DNA of 64,000 nucleotides from positions 519,017 to 583,016 of the forward strand of contig NZ_JXQV01000030.1 of NCBI RefSeq assembly GCF_000834635.1. The letters run 5' to 3'. Source of the stretch: Agrobacterium tumefaciens. GTDB taxonomy: Bacteria > Pseudomonadota > Alphaproteobacteria > Rhizobiales > Rhizobiaceae. The notes under the pieces are model-generated. The model had not been told where the DNA came from. It made no database searches and was given only the letters and a program-made list of their open reading frames with translations. This document shows, piece after piece, positions 47,728-55,990 of this stretch. Both the position numbers and the translations under genes were made by a program. How positions within the stretch are numbered: position 1 is the first letter of the stretch; each line of letters opens with the position of its first letter.

Positions 47728-47946
47728 TCAGATATGGCGTGGCAATTCCTCTTCCGCCATTGCGTTCGGACCTAGGGCGACAAGGGCTGATTTCAGGTTC
47801 TCTGGCGTGGCTTTGATGCGGGCGTGGCGGCCTGTGGTGGAAATGAGGGTTATGCCTGATATCTGCGAGAACGTTTCCTGCCAGTTATCCGGCTGGGGCT
47901 CGCTGTGGCGGATGGTGATCAGGTAGATTTTTTCCGGGTTGGTCAT
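47728..47946 (-). CDS. Small I9-propeptide-like protein, possible inhibitor of the adjacent subtilase
   Basis: 72 residues from ATG 47946 (MTNPEKIYLITIRHSEPQ), preceded by GGAGG six bases upstream; an ATG at 47958 is less likely. Pattern YLITIRHSEP, ETFSQISGITLISTTGRHARIKATPENLKSALVAL resembles the beta-alpha-beta of inhibitor I9 / subtilisin propeptides, ending in a charged tail. It lies downstream of the subtilase on the same strand after a hairpin. A stand-alone propeptide could act as chaperone or inhibitor in trans. Assignment is by pattern only. Confidence 0.5.
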   Translation of the reverse strand: MTNPEKIYLITIRHSEPQPDNWQETFSQISGITLISTTGRHARIKATPENLKSALVALGPNAMAEEELPRHI

Positions 47947-47982
47947 CGCGCCCTCCATTTAGGGACACTTATCGCACGAATC

Positions 47983-48014
47983 TGCCATCCGACACAGGAG
48001 TGAGTCGGATGGCA
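47983..48014. terminator. Hairpin between subtilase and I9-like gene
   Basis: 11-bp perfect arms TGCCATCCGAC / GTCGGATGGCA around a 10-base loop, 19 bp after the subtilase stop on the minus strand. No T-run follows, so it may attenuate rather than stop transcription into the small gene. Confidence 0.5.
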
Positions 48015-48032
48015 TGTGTTTGCGTGTCGCCC

Positions 48033-49637
48033 TTATTGAGCGCGGCTGAGGCCATCTCCCTGATATTGCTGCGCTAGATCGATGGAAAGCGCTGCATCCT
48101 GCAGAATGGCGCGCGCATATTTAGCGCGTGCGGATGTTCTTGCCAGGTTTTTGTAAATCACATCGCGCGACAGAAGCACGGCAAGTGCGCCTGTAGTGAC
48201 GGGCGTTGCCATGGAGGTGCCGGACATGTCTGCATAAGGCGCCGTTTCCGACTCATCGGCCGGAACGGTGGATATGACAGCCGAGCCTGCCGCTGTAACC
48301 GTAACCTGTCGCCCGATGTTGGCGTAGCTTGGCAGGAAAAGGCCACCCTTGCCGTATCGATCCAGTTGCGATGGCCTGGTGAAATTGGCAAGGTTGCCAG
48401 CGGGAAACGTGCCGGGCATTCCCAGGGCAGAGACTGCAACAGACAAGGGATAGCTTGCCGGCGCCAGCACCGCTTGGCCAAAATTATTGCCAGCGGCGCA
48501 AATGCACAGCGTGCCGCTGCCATAGGCGGCCAGAACCGCATCGTATTCGATGATGGAAGGTTGGCCGCCAAGGCTAAGATTGATGATATCCACCTCATGA
48601 GCATTGACCATCGCGTCGATTGCGGCGGCAATATCGCCCTGGTTTGCCCCTTTGTTCGGCGCAAACACGCGAGCAGTGAAAACATCAGCACCCGGCGCAA
48701 GACCCGCGAAATCGGCACCACCGACTGGCGGGCGGGCGCCAATAAGGCCCGACACATGAGAACCATGCCCCAGAACATCTGCCGTGGCCTCTGGCCCGGG
48801 CTGAAAAACACCGTCGATAAAGGCCCCGGCGGCGACAATGTGATCGAGATAGGGGTGCGGCCCCAACCCCGAATCGATAACGCCAACACGAATGCCAGCC
48901 CCTGCCTGCGGATCGAAGGTGTTGATTCCCGCAAGTCGATGCCACCACCCCAGCGGCCCGGATGTTGGCAGCCGAGCAAGATCCACCATCCCACCCGACA
49001 CGGGTTGAACCACCATGGCGGACCATACTCGCCCACGCGGAGATATCTGCGCCGTTACGGGCTGCCACTGCGCCATGTCGAATGGCAGGGTGGCCAGACC
49101 CTGCGCATCCGTTGACGCGCTGACGCTGCTACTGCTCGGTTGGGCACCAACCTGGACTGCAAGCAAGCTCAGCTCAACAGTAGCATTGGCAACCGGTGAG
49201 CCTGCCGCGGTGACGTGGAAGGTAAAGAGTGGCGCTGCTGCCGTGGCATTGCTGTTGGAAGGCATCTGCTCTGAAAGTGGAGGCGGAGCTTCAGGGCTAC
49301 CCCACGGTGCAAGCCGCAGGGATGCAGGCCAGCGCAGAGATTCCCGCTCGACAATGGTATCCGGCGCAAGGTCGCGCATCTTCGCTTGCAACTCTTCTTC
49401 GTCTGCCTCAACGACGAGAACCCGGCGCACATCCTCGCGCTCCATGCCGTTATCGCTAAGGATATCCATAGAGCCGCCCAGCGCACGGCTCAGACGCTCA
49501 CTGAAGTTGCTCTTTGCAGAACGGCGGGCGCGCCCTGCCCTGTAAGGCGCCATGCGATGCGAAATGATGAAACGGCTGGGAGGAGAGCTCGGGGTATCGG
49601 GGCCATCGCCCGTATTTTCAGTTGTATCGGAGGTCAT
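48033..49637 (-). CDS. Subtilisin-like (S8) serine peptidase, probable leader or processing protease
   Basis: 534 residues. No signal peptide at the start. Residues about 60-95 form an I9-like propeptide (RRVLVVEADEEELQAKMRD); about 125-190 an immunoglobulin-like beta region (FTFHVTAAGSPVANATVEL). The catalytic domain about 245-500 has Asp in VGVIDSGLG, His in LGHGSHVSGL, oxyanion Asn in CAAGNNFG and Ser in SGTSMATPVT. It is divergent from the repetitive precursor gene with 276 bp between them and lacks the secretion signal, which suits intracellular cleavage of a modified peptide; secretion by another route is not excluded. AGGAGA lies nine bases before the ATG. Confidence 0.88.
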   Translation of the reverse strand: MTSDTTENTGDGPDTPSSPPSRFIISHRMAPYRAGRARRSAKSNFSERLSRALGGSMDILSDNGMEREDVRRVLVVEADEEELQAKMRDLAPDTIVERESLRWPASLRLAPWGSPEAPPPLSEQMPSNSNATAAAPLFTFHVTAAGSPVANATVELSLLAVQVGAQPSSSSVSASTDAQGLATLPFDMAQWQPVTAQISPRGRVWSAMVVQPVSGGMVDLARLPTSGPLGWWHRLAGINTFDPQAGAGIRVGVIDSGLGPHPYLDHIVAAGAFIDGVFQPGPEATADVLGHGSHVSGLIGARPPVGGADFAGLAPGADVFTARVFAPNKGANQGDIAAAIDAMVNAHEVDIINLSLGGQPSIIEYDAVLAAYGSGTLCICAAGNNFGQAVLAPASYPLSVAVSALGMPGTFPAGNLANFTRPSQLDRYGKGGLFLPSYANIGRQVTVTAAGSAVISTVPADESETAPYADMSGTSMATPVTTGALAVLLSRDVIYKNLARTSARAKYARAILQDAALSIDLAQQYQGDGLSRAQ

Positions 49638-49913
49638 GATTTTCGTCTCCTAAAACACCATGGGGATTACTGGAATTGCCTAAACCGGCGGATGTTCATT
49701 GCAATGCTAATACACGCGATCCGACAGTCAGTTTTTACATGCTCGTAATGAATGTAGTTTTTAATTGCACAACCTAAAAAAGTACAGTAGGAAACTTCCC
49801 GTCAAAGGCGAGTTAGCGGCAAGCGAGGCAATTACCGGTGGTTGCACTTGGCTGGCTGCACTTTCCAGACATGTCACAAAGCCCCCTTCAACTGTGAATT
49901 CGGGAATTGATCG

Positions 49914-51140
49914 ATGACTTTTACTTCTTATTGGGGTTGCCAACCGGCAGCTCAAACAGTCGTAGGCCCAACGGCCTACCTGCATTGCCCACAGACAAGC
50001 CTCTATGGCTGCCACACTGCGGTTCAGCATTGCCCGCCAGCGGCAGAACAGGGCACGCCTGTTGGGCCAACGGCCTACTGGCATTGCCCGCAAACAAGTC
50101 TTATGGGTTGCCAGACTGCCGTGCAGGGCTGCGGTTTACCAACCACCGCACCTCAGCAGCAGCAGAATGTGACGCTGACGCCAGTTTGCCAGATCACTAA
50201 CATCACACCGGTTTGCTCCACAGGCATTCCGTTCGTATGCAACGGCGCAGCCGCCTATGCTGCTCCTCAGCAGCAGCAGAACGTGACGCTGACGCCAGTG
50301 TGCCAGATCACGAACATCACGCCAGTTTGCTCCACAGGAATTCCGTTCGTTTGCAATGGCGCAGCCGCCAATGCTGCACCTCAGCAGCAGCAGCAGAACG
50401 TGACGCTGACGCCTGTTTGCCAGATCACGAACATCACACCGGTTTGCTCCACAGGCATTCCGTTCGTATGCAACGGCGCAGCCGCATATGCTGCTCCTCA
50501 GCAGCAGCAGAACGTGACGCTGACGCCAGTGTGCCAGATCACGAACATCACGCCAGTTTGCTCCACAGGAATTCCGTTCGTTTGCAATGGCGCAGCCGCC
50601 AATGCTGCACCTCAGCAGCAGCAGCAGAACGTGACGCTGACGCCTGTTTGCCAGATCACGAACATCACACCGGTTTGCTCCACAGGCATTCCGTTCGTAT
50701 GCAACGGCGCAGCCGCCAATGCTGCACCTCAGCAGCAGCAGAACGTGACGCTGACGCCTGTTTGCCAGATCACGAACATCACACCGGTTTGCTCCACAGG
50801 CATTCCGTTCGTATGCAACGGCGCAGCCGCCGCTCAGCAGGCAACCGTAACGCCTGCAACGTCCATTGGATGCGGAACTCTCGCTACGATTTGCAACCCG
50901 ACGCACATGCATTGCACAGGTCCAGGCACAGCACCGCAGCCTCAGAACGTGACGCTGACGCCGGTTTGCCAGATCACCAACATCACACCGGTTTGCTCCA
51001 CGGGCATTCCATTCGTTTGCAACGGCGCAGCCGCATATGCTGCTCCTCAGCAGGCTTCTGACAGGCCTGTGACTTCGATCGGATGCGGAACTCTCGCTAC
51101 GATTTGCAACCCGACGCACATGCATTGCACCGGGCAATAA
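49914..51140 (+). CDS. Repetitive Cys/Thr-rich protein, candidate multi-core lanthipeptide precursor
   Basis: 408 residues, no signal peptide. Three repeat types, each with three Cys: type A twice near the start (AYLHCPQTSLYGCHTAVQHC and AYWHCPQTSLMGCQTAVQGC), type B seven times (NVTLTPVCQITNITPVC then STGIPFVCNGAAA), type C twice (TSIGCGTLATICNPTHMHC). Spacers are APQQQQ(Q). Every Cys has Thr or Ser nearby as would be needed for (methyl)lanthionine. It is followed by kinase, HopA1-like and LanC-like genes, the class V lanthipeptide set. Unusually large and with no obvious leader; a repetitive structural or adhesive protein is the alternative. Confidence 0.75.
   Translation: MTFTSYWGCQPAAQTVVGPTAYLHCPQTSLYGCHTAVQHCPPAAEQGTPVGPTAYWHCPQTSLMGCQTAVQGCGLPTTAPQQQQNVTLTPVCQITNITPVCSTGIPFVCNGAAAYAAPQQQQNVTLTPVCQITNITPVCSTGIPFVCNGAAANAAPQQQQQNVTLTPVCQITNITPVCSTGIPFVCNGAAAYAAPQQQQNVTLTPVCQITNITPVCSTGIPFVCNGAAANAAPQQQQQNVTLTPVCQITNITPVCSTGIPFVCNGAAANAAPQQQQNVTLTPVCQITNITPVCSTGIPFVCNGAAAAQQATVTPATSIGCGTLATICNPTHMHCTGPGTAPQPQNVTLTPVCQITNITPVCSTGIPFVCNGAAAYAAPQQASDRPVTSIGCGTLATICNPTHMHCTGQ
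50166..51035 (+). repeat. Seven tandem 114-117 bp coding repeats
   Basis: Repeat starts: 50166, 50280, 50397, 50511, 50628, 50742 and 50946 (the last after a type C insert). Alternating periods of 114 and 117 bp come from four or five CAG codons. Repeats 2-3 and 4-5 form a nearly identical 231-bp higher-order unit, indicating recent duplication by recombination. Confidence 0.95.
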
Positions 51141-51184
51141 GCACCCGCTGAGACAGCTTTAGCTTTCACGTCAATGTAAGCCTG

Positions 51185-51238
51185 CCCATCGGCCGCCTGC
51201 GGCCGATGGGATCGTTTTAGGCCGGGCTTTGCGCCCGG
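51185..51238 (+). terminator. Terminator / attenuator pair between precursor and kinase genes
   Basis: An 11-bp stem CCCATCGGCCG / CGGCCGATGGG with a four-base loop is followed by ATCGTTTT; immediately after, a second stem CCGGGC / GCCCGG (51222-51238) is followed by TTTCC. Placed between precursor and enzymes, they would let the precursor be made in excess over its enzymes. Confidence 0.75.
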
Positions 51239-51283
51239 TTTCCGTGCGTTTTCTAGACATCATCATCTGCCTTGGGGAAAACA

Positions 51284-52393
51284 ATGTATCTGACCAGCGG
51301 CACGCTTGTGCCTTATCTCATCGATCGAAGCATACTCTCCGCAGCCGAGCTTCTCGATGATGACATCACGATTTTGGAAGCCGGGCGTCGTAACCGTAAT
51401 TTCAAGGTTGCCCGCCGGGATGGTTCAGGCATTTTCGTCAAGCAGGTTCCGTTGATGGCGGCTGAGACGACACAATCCGTCAAGCGCGAGGCAGCTCTCT
51501 ACGCCCTCGTTGAAAACAACGACGCGGCGGACAGCCTGAAATCCCTGATGCCAAAACTGCGGCACTATGACAAACACCGGCATTTGCTGGCCGTAGAGCT
51601 TATCCCAAACTCCCGAAGCCTGACATTCTATCAAATGCAGGTCGCAGGCGTTGCTGGCGCCATGGAAGATATTGCCGCACAGTTGGGAAGGCTGCTGTCG
51701 TGCTTCCACAAGCAATTGCCCGACATTCTTGCGGAACCCTCTCGACAAGGCACTTTTCCTGCTCAGCCGCCATGGATTTTGAATTTCTCGCGCTATGGCG
51801 AGACCATGATGCCAAACATGAGTGGCGGTGCGAAGGCCGTGCTCGCAGCGCTGCGCCAGCAGCCGGGGCTGAAAGAGCAGCTATCGCTTCTGCAATCGGA
51901 ATGGAGCCGCACATGCTTGATCCATGGCGACATGAAGTGGGAAAACCTGCTGATTTCGCAAGATCAGAATGCTGCAGCAAAGCTTCAGCTGATTGACTGG
52001 GAATTGGCGGACCTCGGCGATGCCGCATGGGATGTGGCTTGCGTGCTCGCGAGCTTCATGCAGCCTGTGATCGTCGGGCGGTTTGACATGCAGGGGCGCC
52101 CCATCGGCCCAGCGACAGCTGACGAGGTTTCGCGCGCGCAAGCCTGCTGCCGCACCTTCTGGCAAACCTACATGAAGGAACTTGCCCTCACGGTGGAGCA
52201 GCAGGCGCAGGCAAAGCATCGCTGCGTTCGCTTTGCCGCAGCCCGCCTCGTTCTGACAGCCTACGAGATTGCCCAGTCGACTGCGGAAATCTCACCCTCA
52301 GCGCTTCTGGCGATCCAGACGGCATCCAGCATTTTCAACGATCCAGGCAATGCCGCCGAGACATTGTTCGGCCTTGAACGGACAGGAGCATGA
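51284..52393 (+). CDS. APH-like phosphotransferase, putative class V lanthipeptide kinase (LanK-like)
   Basis: 369 residues from ATG 51284 (MYLTSGTLVPYLIDRSIL), with GGGGAAA upstream; a TTG four codons earlier is less likely. Aminoglycoside-phosphotransferase fold: ATP Lys in GIFVKQVPL, Brenner box LIHGDMKWENLL with catalytic Asp and Asn, metal Asp in LIDWELADLGDAAWDVA. In class V clusters a protein of this family phosphorylates Ser/Thr of the precursor before elimination. First of three close enzyme genes. Alternative: an antibiotic or sugar kinase, disfavoured by context. Confidence 0.82.
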   Translation: MYLTSGTLVPYLIDRSILSAAELLDDDITILEAGRRNRNFKVARRDGSGIFVKQVPLMAAETTQSVKREAALYALVENNDAADSLKSLMPKLRHYDKHRHLLAVELIPNSRSLTFYQMQVAGVAGAMEDIAAQLGRLLSCFHKQLPDILAEPSRQGTFPAQPPWILNFSRYGETMMPNMSGGAKAVLAALRQQPGLKEQLSLLQSEWSRTCLIHGDMKWENLLISQDQNAAAKLQLIDWELADLGDAAWDVACVLASFMQPVIVGRFDMQGRPIGPATADEVSRAQACCRTFWQTYMKELALTVEQQAQAKHRCVRFAAARLVLTAYEIAQSTAEISPSALLAIQTASSIFNDPGNAAETLFGLERTGA

Positions 52394-52395
52394 CC

Positions 52396-53439
52396 ATGCG
52401 AGCTTTCGACAGACCACTTATCGCAGAAACCGCTCGGCTACCCCTATCATTGCAGGCATCTCTCACGACCATTCTGGGTTCCATCAAGATCATCGGCGTG
52501 TCGCAATTCCAGATCGGCAAACGAGACATCGTCACACTGCCGCCCATGGCAGCTGCAGAGCAGGCACGCCCAGTTACCAGCCGCCTTTCCGCAAGCCTGT
52601 GGCCAGCGCTTTATGAGGCAGCCTATTCACGGCCATTCAGCCCGCAGGCCCCTGCCCCTCTGGCCGCACCCGCCGACCTTGACCTGCTTTCGCAACTTCG
52701 GGCGGCGTTTCCAGAAGGTGCGCGCTGGTCTGCGCAATGGCAGGTTTACAAGGTCGAGGCGAATGGCTCTGTGCACGTGCGCAAGGGTGATTGCTGCCGC
52801 CATGTTTTTCCCGGTGCCTTTGCGGCAGCATCGCATGGCCCTGTGCAGGCCAATGCGAATGTTTCCATTCTGTTGCCAATGGCTTCGTCACAAATGCAAT
52901 CGGCTTTCTATCACATCACGGGCAACAGCCCGCACTGCGACCATGATGACGCCGCCTTGGCGCGCCTCTACCTCAATACGCGTGCGACCTCGGTGGTGAC
53001 ATTGATGGCACGGATGGCCGGACTGCTAAACACCTATGCCGTGCCCTTTCGGGCAAAGACATTGCTGGACCCGGCGACCTATGACCGCACGGACAGCACA
53101 GTGTTCTACCTTGCACGCAGACACCTGCCATTCGCCTTGTCACTGCTCAGAGACACGCTTGCGGAAGCGGCTGCGGATCTCAACCCGGATGTGCCGCTCT
53201 TCTCGAAACGCATCGCGGATGGCGTCGGCGGTGCGGATGATCCCGGCTATGGCATGAGCTTTGGCCAGACGCGCACCATGCTGCTGGCAGACGCCATCGT
53301 CAGCGCCTGGGCCATTGGCGACCAGAGTTCGCAGACGCGGATTGAGCATCTTGAGCGGCGCTTCGTGGAGGAGAGCCTTTCGCCCAACGCACCGCATTTG
53401 AGCGCTGGCAACAGCGACATCTACGCCATACCGGCCTGA
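52396..53439 (+). CDS. HopA1-like protein, putative phospho-Ser/Thr lyase (LanY-like)
   Basis: 347 residues from ATG 52396 (MRAFDRPLIAETARL), AGGAG seven bases upstream; an ATG at 52390 overlaps the kinase stop but has the ribosome site too close. HopA1-family pattern: FYHITGNSP, RLYLNTRATSVVTLMARM, LLNTYAVPFRAKTLL, YDRTDSTVFYLARRHLP, VPLFSKRIADGVGGADDPGYGMSFGQTRT. HopA1 effectors and class V lanthipeptide lyases share this fold; here the operon context favours elimination of phosphate to give dehydro residues. Confidence 0.85.
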   Translation: MRAFDRPLIAETARLPLSLQASLTTILGSIKIIGVSQFQIGKRDIVTLPPMAAAEQARPVTSRLSASLWPALYEAAYSRPFSPQAPAPLAAPADLDLLSQLRAAFPEGARWSAQWQVYKVEANGSVHVRKGDCCRHVFPGAFAAASHGPVQANANVSILLPMASSQMQSAFYHITGNSPHCDHDDAALARLYLNTRATSVVTLMARMAGLLNTYAVPFRAKTLLDPATYDRTDSTVFYLARRHLPFALSLLRDTLAEAAADLNPDVPLFSKRIADGVGGADDPGYGMSFGQTRTMLLADAIVSAWAIGDQSSQTRIEHLERRFVEESLSPNAPHLSAGNSDIYAIPA

Positions 53440-53529
53440 AAGGATTTAGCAGATGAGCTTGATGACACTTCCCACAGCACAGATTGCGCAGGGCCAGAGC
53501 GGTATCTTGAGGCGGCCAGCCGCATTGGA

Positions 53530-54726
53530 ATGCAGCTTTGCCGCGATGCGATGTGGCACGATGGCCGTTGCACATGGATGGGCTGGGCGATGACAATCGC
53601 CAATGGCAGCGCAACGGCGGCATATCGAACAGCATCCGCTTCACTCTACGACGGCGTTGCAGGAATTGCGCTTTTCCTCGGACGCCTTGCCGTTCATGCG
53701 CCCTCTGCACCTCTCCTCGCTACGATCGATGGTGCCGTGCGACAGGTTCATTCACGGCTTGCGGATTTCGACGCGCTGTCACAGCGGAGTTTTTATACGG
53801 GCAGCCTGGGTGCAGCCTATATGTTGTGCCAGTTGGGAAGCGGCCTCAATCGGCCCGAGTGGATGGAACAGGGGCTGGAACTGGCTGAACGCCACGCGGC
53901 ACTTCCCTTCGGAGATGATGCACTGCATGTGATCGCCGGATCTGGAAGTGCTATTCCGGGCCTTATCTATATGGGCAAACATTTTTCCCGCCCGGCACTG
54001 ACGGCTGCGGCAGTGCGCCACGCCGAACAATTACTGGCAAAAGGCGTGGTGGATGCGCGAGGTCTATCCTGGCCATCGCTCTTGCCAAAGCATAACAATC
54101 TTCTCGGATACGCCCATGGCGTTTCTGGCATGGCGATGGCGCTTCTGGAAGCCTATGCGGTAAGCGGCGATGATGCTTTGCTGCACGGCGCACAGGAAGC
54201 CATCCGCTATGAGCGCAATTGCTTCGACCCGGCCCAGCAGGGTTGGCCGGATTTCCGTGTTGATACGATTACCGCCGGTGCCGCAACGCTTGCCCCCACC
54301 TGCAACTGCACCTGGTGCAGCGGTTCAACCGGCATCGGGCTAACGCGCCTTCGCATGATGGAGTTGCTGCCTGCAGATTCCGGTGCCGCAGAAGAGGTCA
54401 ATATTGCGCTTCAGGGTGCCTCGCGATTGCTGATGTCGACTACGGCTCCGCAAGACCTTTGCCTTTGCCACGGCCTTTGTGGCACAGCGGATTTCGTTCT
54501 CAGCGCAGGTGTTCAGCTGGACAGGCCGGATATTGCGATCTTTGCCGATCAGGTGGGTGACTTCATCATCGAGCATTACCTGAATGCAGAGCAGCCCCTT
54601 CCCTGCGGTGTCCAGCAAAGAGGAGAAGCACCGGGCCTGATGATGGGCAAGGCGGGAATCGGCTATTTCTTTCTGCGGTTGATGGAGCGGCAGACATTGC
54701 CGTCGGTTCTGCTTTTGAAAGCCTGA
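53530..54726 (+). CDS. LanC-like cyclase; possible frameshifted 5' end
   Basis: 398 residues from the first in-frame ATG. Zinc ligands of lanthionine cyclases are present: Cys in CTWCSGSTGIG, Cys and His in LCLCHGLCGTADF, plus catalytic His in LGYAHGVSGMAMAL and seven inner helices with GG-like repeats. It would add Cys thiols to dehydro residues. The reading frame continues upstream with family-like residues (PERYLEAASRIG) but has no start codon before the HopA1 stop at 53437. An ATG with a good ribosome site at 53453 lies in another frame and would join after a one-base shift near GGG 53491-53493. Confidence 0.86.
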   Translation: MQLCRDAMWHDGRCTWMGWAMTIANGSATAAYRTASASLYDGVAGIALFLGRLAVHAPSAPLLATIDGAVRQVHSRLADFDALSQRSFYTGSLGAAYMLCQLGSGLNRPEWMEQGLELAERHAALPFGDDALHVIAGSGSAIPGLIYMGKHFSRPALTAAAVRHAEQLLAKGVVDARGLSWPSLLPKHNNLLGYAHGVSGMAMALLEAYAVSGDDALLHGAQEAIRYERNCFDPAQQGWPDFRVDTITAGAATLAPTCNCTWCSGSTGIGLTRLRMMELLPADSGAAEEVNIALQGASRLLMSTTAPQDLCLCHGLCGTADFVLSAGVQLDRPDIAIFADQVGDFIIEHYLNAEQPLPCGVQQRGEAPGLMMGKAGIGYFFLRLMERQTLPSVLLLKA

Positions 54727-54965
54727 AAATCTGCCGTCGCTGCTGCACTATGTTCTATAAAAACACAGCGGCGACGGCATCCCTTCTGGAAACTTAGTAT
54801 TCCATTAAGTACATTTTCAGCTTGCGTGTATGGCGTCGTATCTCGACACAACGTTAACGCCATCACCCATGAATTCACCTGTTAGATTCAATATTTCTAA
54901 AGAATTGTTCGAACATATTGGCAGCGTCGACATCATGATGAAGTCGCGTTGCTACAGGATGAACC

Positions 54966-55070
54966 ATGTTTGCGAACTCGATCGTTACGCTGGCGCTGAT
55001 TGCGCTGCCAATCTATGTCTTTTTTCGCTGGGTACAGTACGATTCAGAAAGACAGGATAAGCCGAAATAG
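54966..55070 (+). CDS. Possible 34-residue membrane peptide
   Basis: ATG 54966 to TAG 55070: MFANSIVTLALIALPIYVFF then RWVQYDSERQ and a basic end. One hydrophobic helix plus a charged tail, AGGA ten bases before the ATG. It sits in the 382-bp gap between the cyclase gene and udh (54727-55108), which otherwise shows nothing. Could be a small membrane protein or immunity-type peptide for the neighbouring cluster, or a chance frame. Confidence 0.35.
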   Translation: MFANSIVTLALIALPIYVFFRWVQYDSERQDKPK

Positions 55071-55108
55071 GTTTCCTCACGGCTATCCCTTCCTCCCAAA
55101 GCCCGCAA

Positions 55109-55909
55109 TTACCCGTCTGCCGGATGTCCATAAGTGGTGAACACACCGCCTTGATAGATGTGGGCTGGATCCTTTGGATCTTCTTTTCCGGCTTCGAGAA
55201 GCACCTCGGCGCGCCACTTCGCCGAGCTGTCCTGCGGTTTCCAGCCTAGAAACGCTGCGCCGCTATTATCCCACCATGTCTCGTCATTGTTGGACGCGCC
55301 GTAAACCACGGCGTGGCCAAGTCTTGGCGCTTCAAACCCGCGTGCGCAAAGCTCCACAAAATCGCCAGCGCTTAACCACGTCGCCAACATGCGGGTCGTG
55401 CTGGGTTTTTCGGTCAGCGATCCGATTCGCACGGACAGGGTCTCCTGCCCGAACTTATCGAAATAAAAGCTGGCGAGATTCTCTCCGAAGCATTTTGAAA
55501 CGCCGTAAAGCGAATCTGGCCGCATCAAGGAATGACCGTCCAGCTTCTCATCGCGTCTGTAGTAGCCAATCGTGTGGTTGGAACTGGCGAAGACGATGCG
55601 CGGCATGCCGTTATGGCGTGCTGCTTCGTAAAGATTATAGACGCCCTCAATGTTGCCTTTGAGAATCAGCTCGAAGGGTTTTTCCACCGAGATACCGCCG
55701 AGATGGATGATGCCATCGACGCCCGCAACCGCCGCATCGACCTCTGCGCGGTTGGAAAGATCGCATTTCACGAAGCTCTCATGGGCGGCAAGATCGCTCA
55801 TCTCCACCATGTCTGAGAGTACGACCTTTTCAGCGACCTGGCTCAGCAACGGGCGAATGGCCTTGCCAACACCCCCGGCAGCGCCGGTCAGCAACAGATT
55901 TTTCAGCAT
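55109..55909 (-). CDS. udh: Uronate dehydrogenase
   Basis: Oxidises D-galacturonate and D-glucuronate with NAD to the aldarolactones. 266 residues, the length of the characterised Agrobacterium enzyme. SDR fold: LLLTGAAGGVGKAIRP for NAD, catalytic YGVSKCFGEN with Tyr and Lys, and VFASSNHTIGYY with Ser. It is divergent from kdgD-gci, which use the next intermediates. Confidence 0.93.
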   Translation of the reverse strand: MLKNLLLTGAAGGVGKAIRPLLSQVAEKVVLSDMVEMSDLAAHESFVKCDLSNRAEVDAAVAGVDGIIHLGGISVEKPFELILKGNIEGVYNLYEAARHNGMPRIVFASSNHTIGYYRRDEKLDGHSLMRPDSLYGVSKCFGENLASFYFDKFGQETLSVRIGSLTEKPSTTRMLATWLSAGDFVELCARGFEAPRLGHAVVYGASNNDETWWDNSGAAFLGWKPQDSSAKWRAEVLLEAGKEDPKDPAHIYQGGVFTTYGHPADG

Positions 55910-55990
55910 TTTTCCTCCCAGTATGCTTGCGCATCACGACATGCAGATACAAGATGTGGTCATACGTAAATTCTCTTGTTATCTTATGTC

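Noticed and set aside
50166..51035. Tandem repeats considered as a CRISPR array
   Set aside because: Period is 114-117 bp, units are coding and near-identical throughout without unique spacers, and no cas gene is present.
50136..51137. Minus-strand 333-codon repetitive open frame opposite the precursor
   Set aside because: The repeats keep it open because their periods are multiples of three; the plus-strand frame has the ribosome site, the downstream enzyme genes and family logic.
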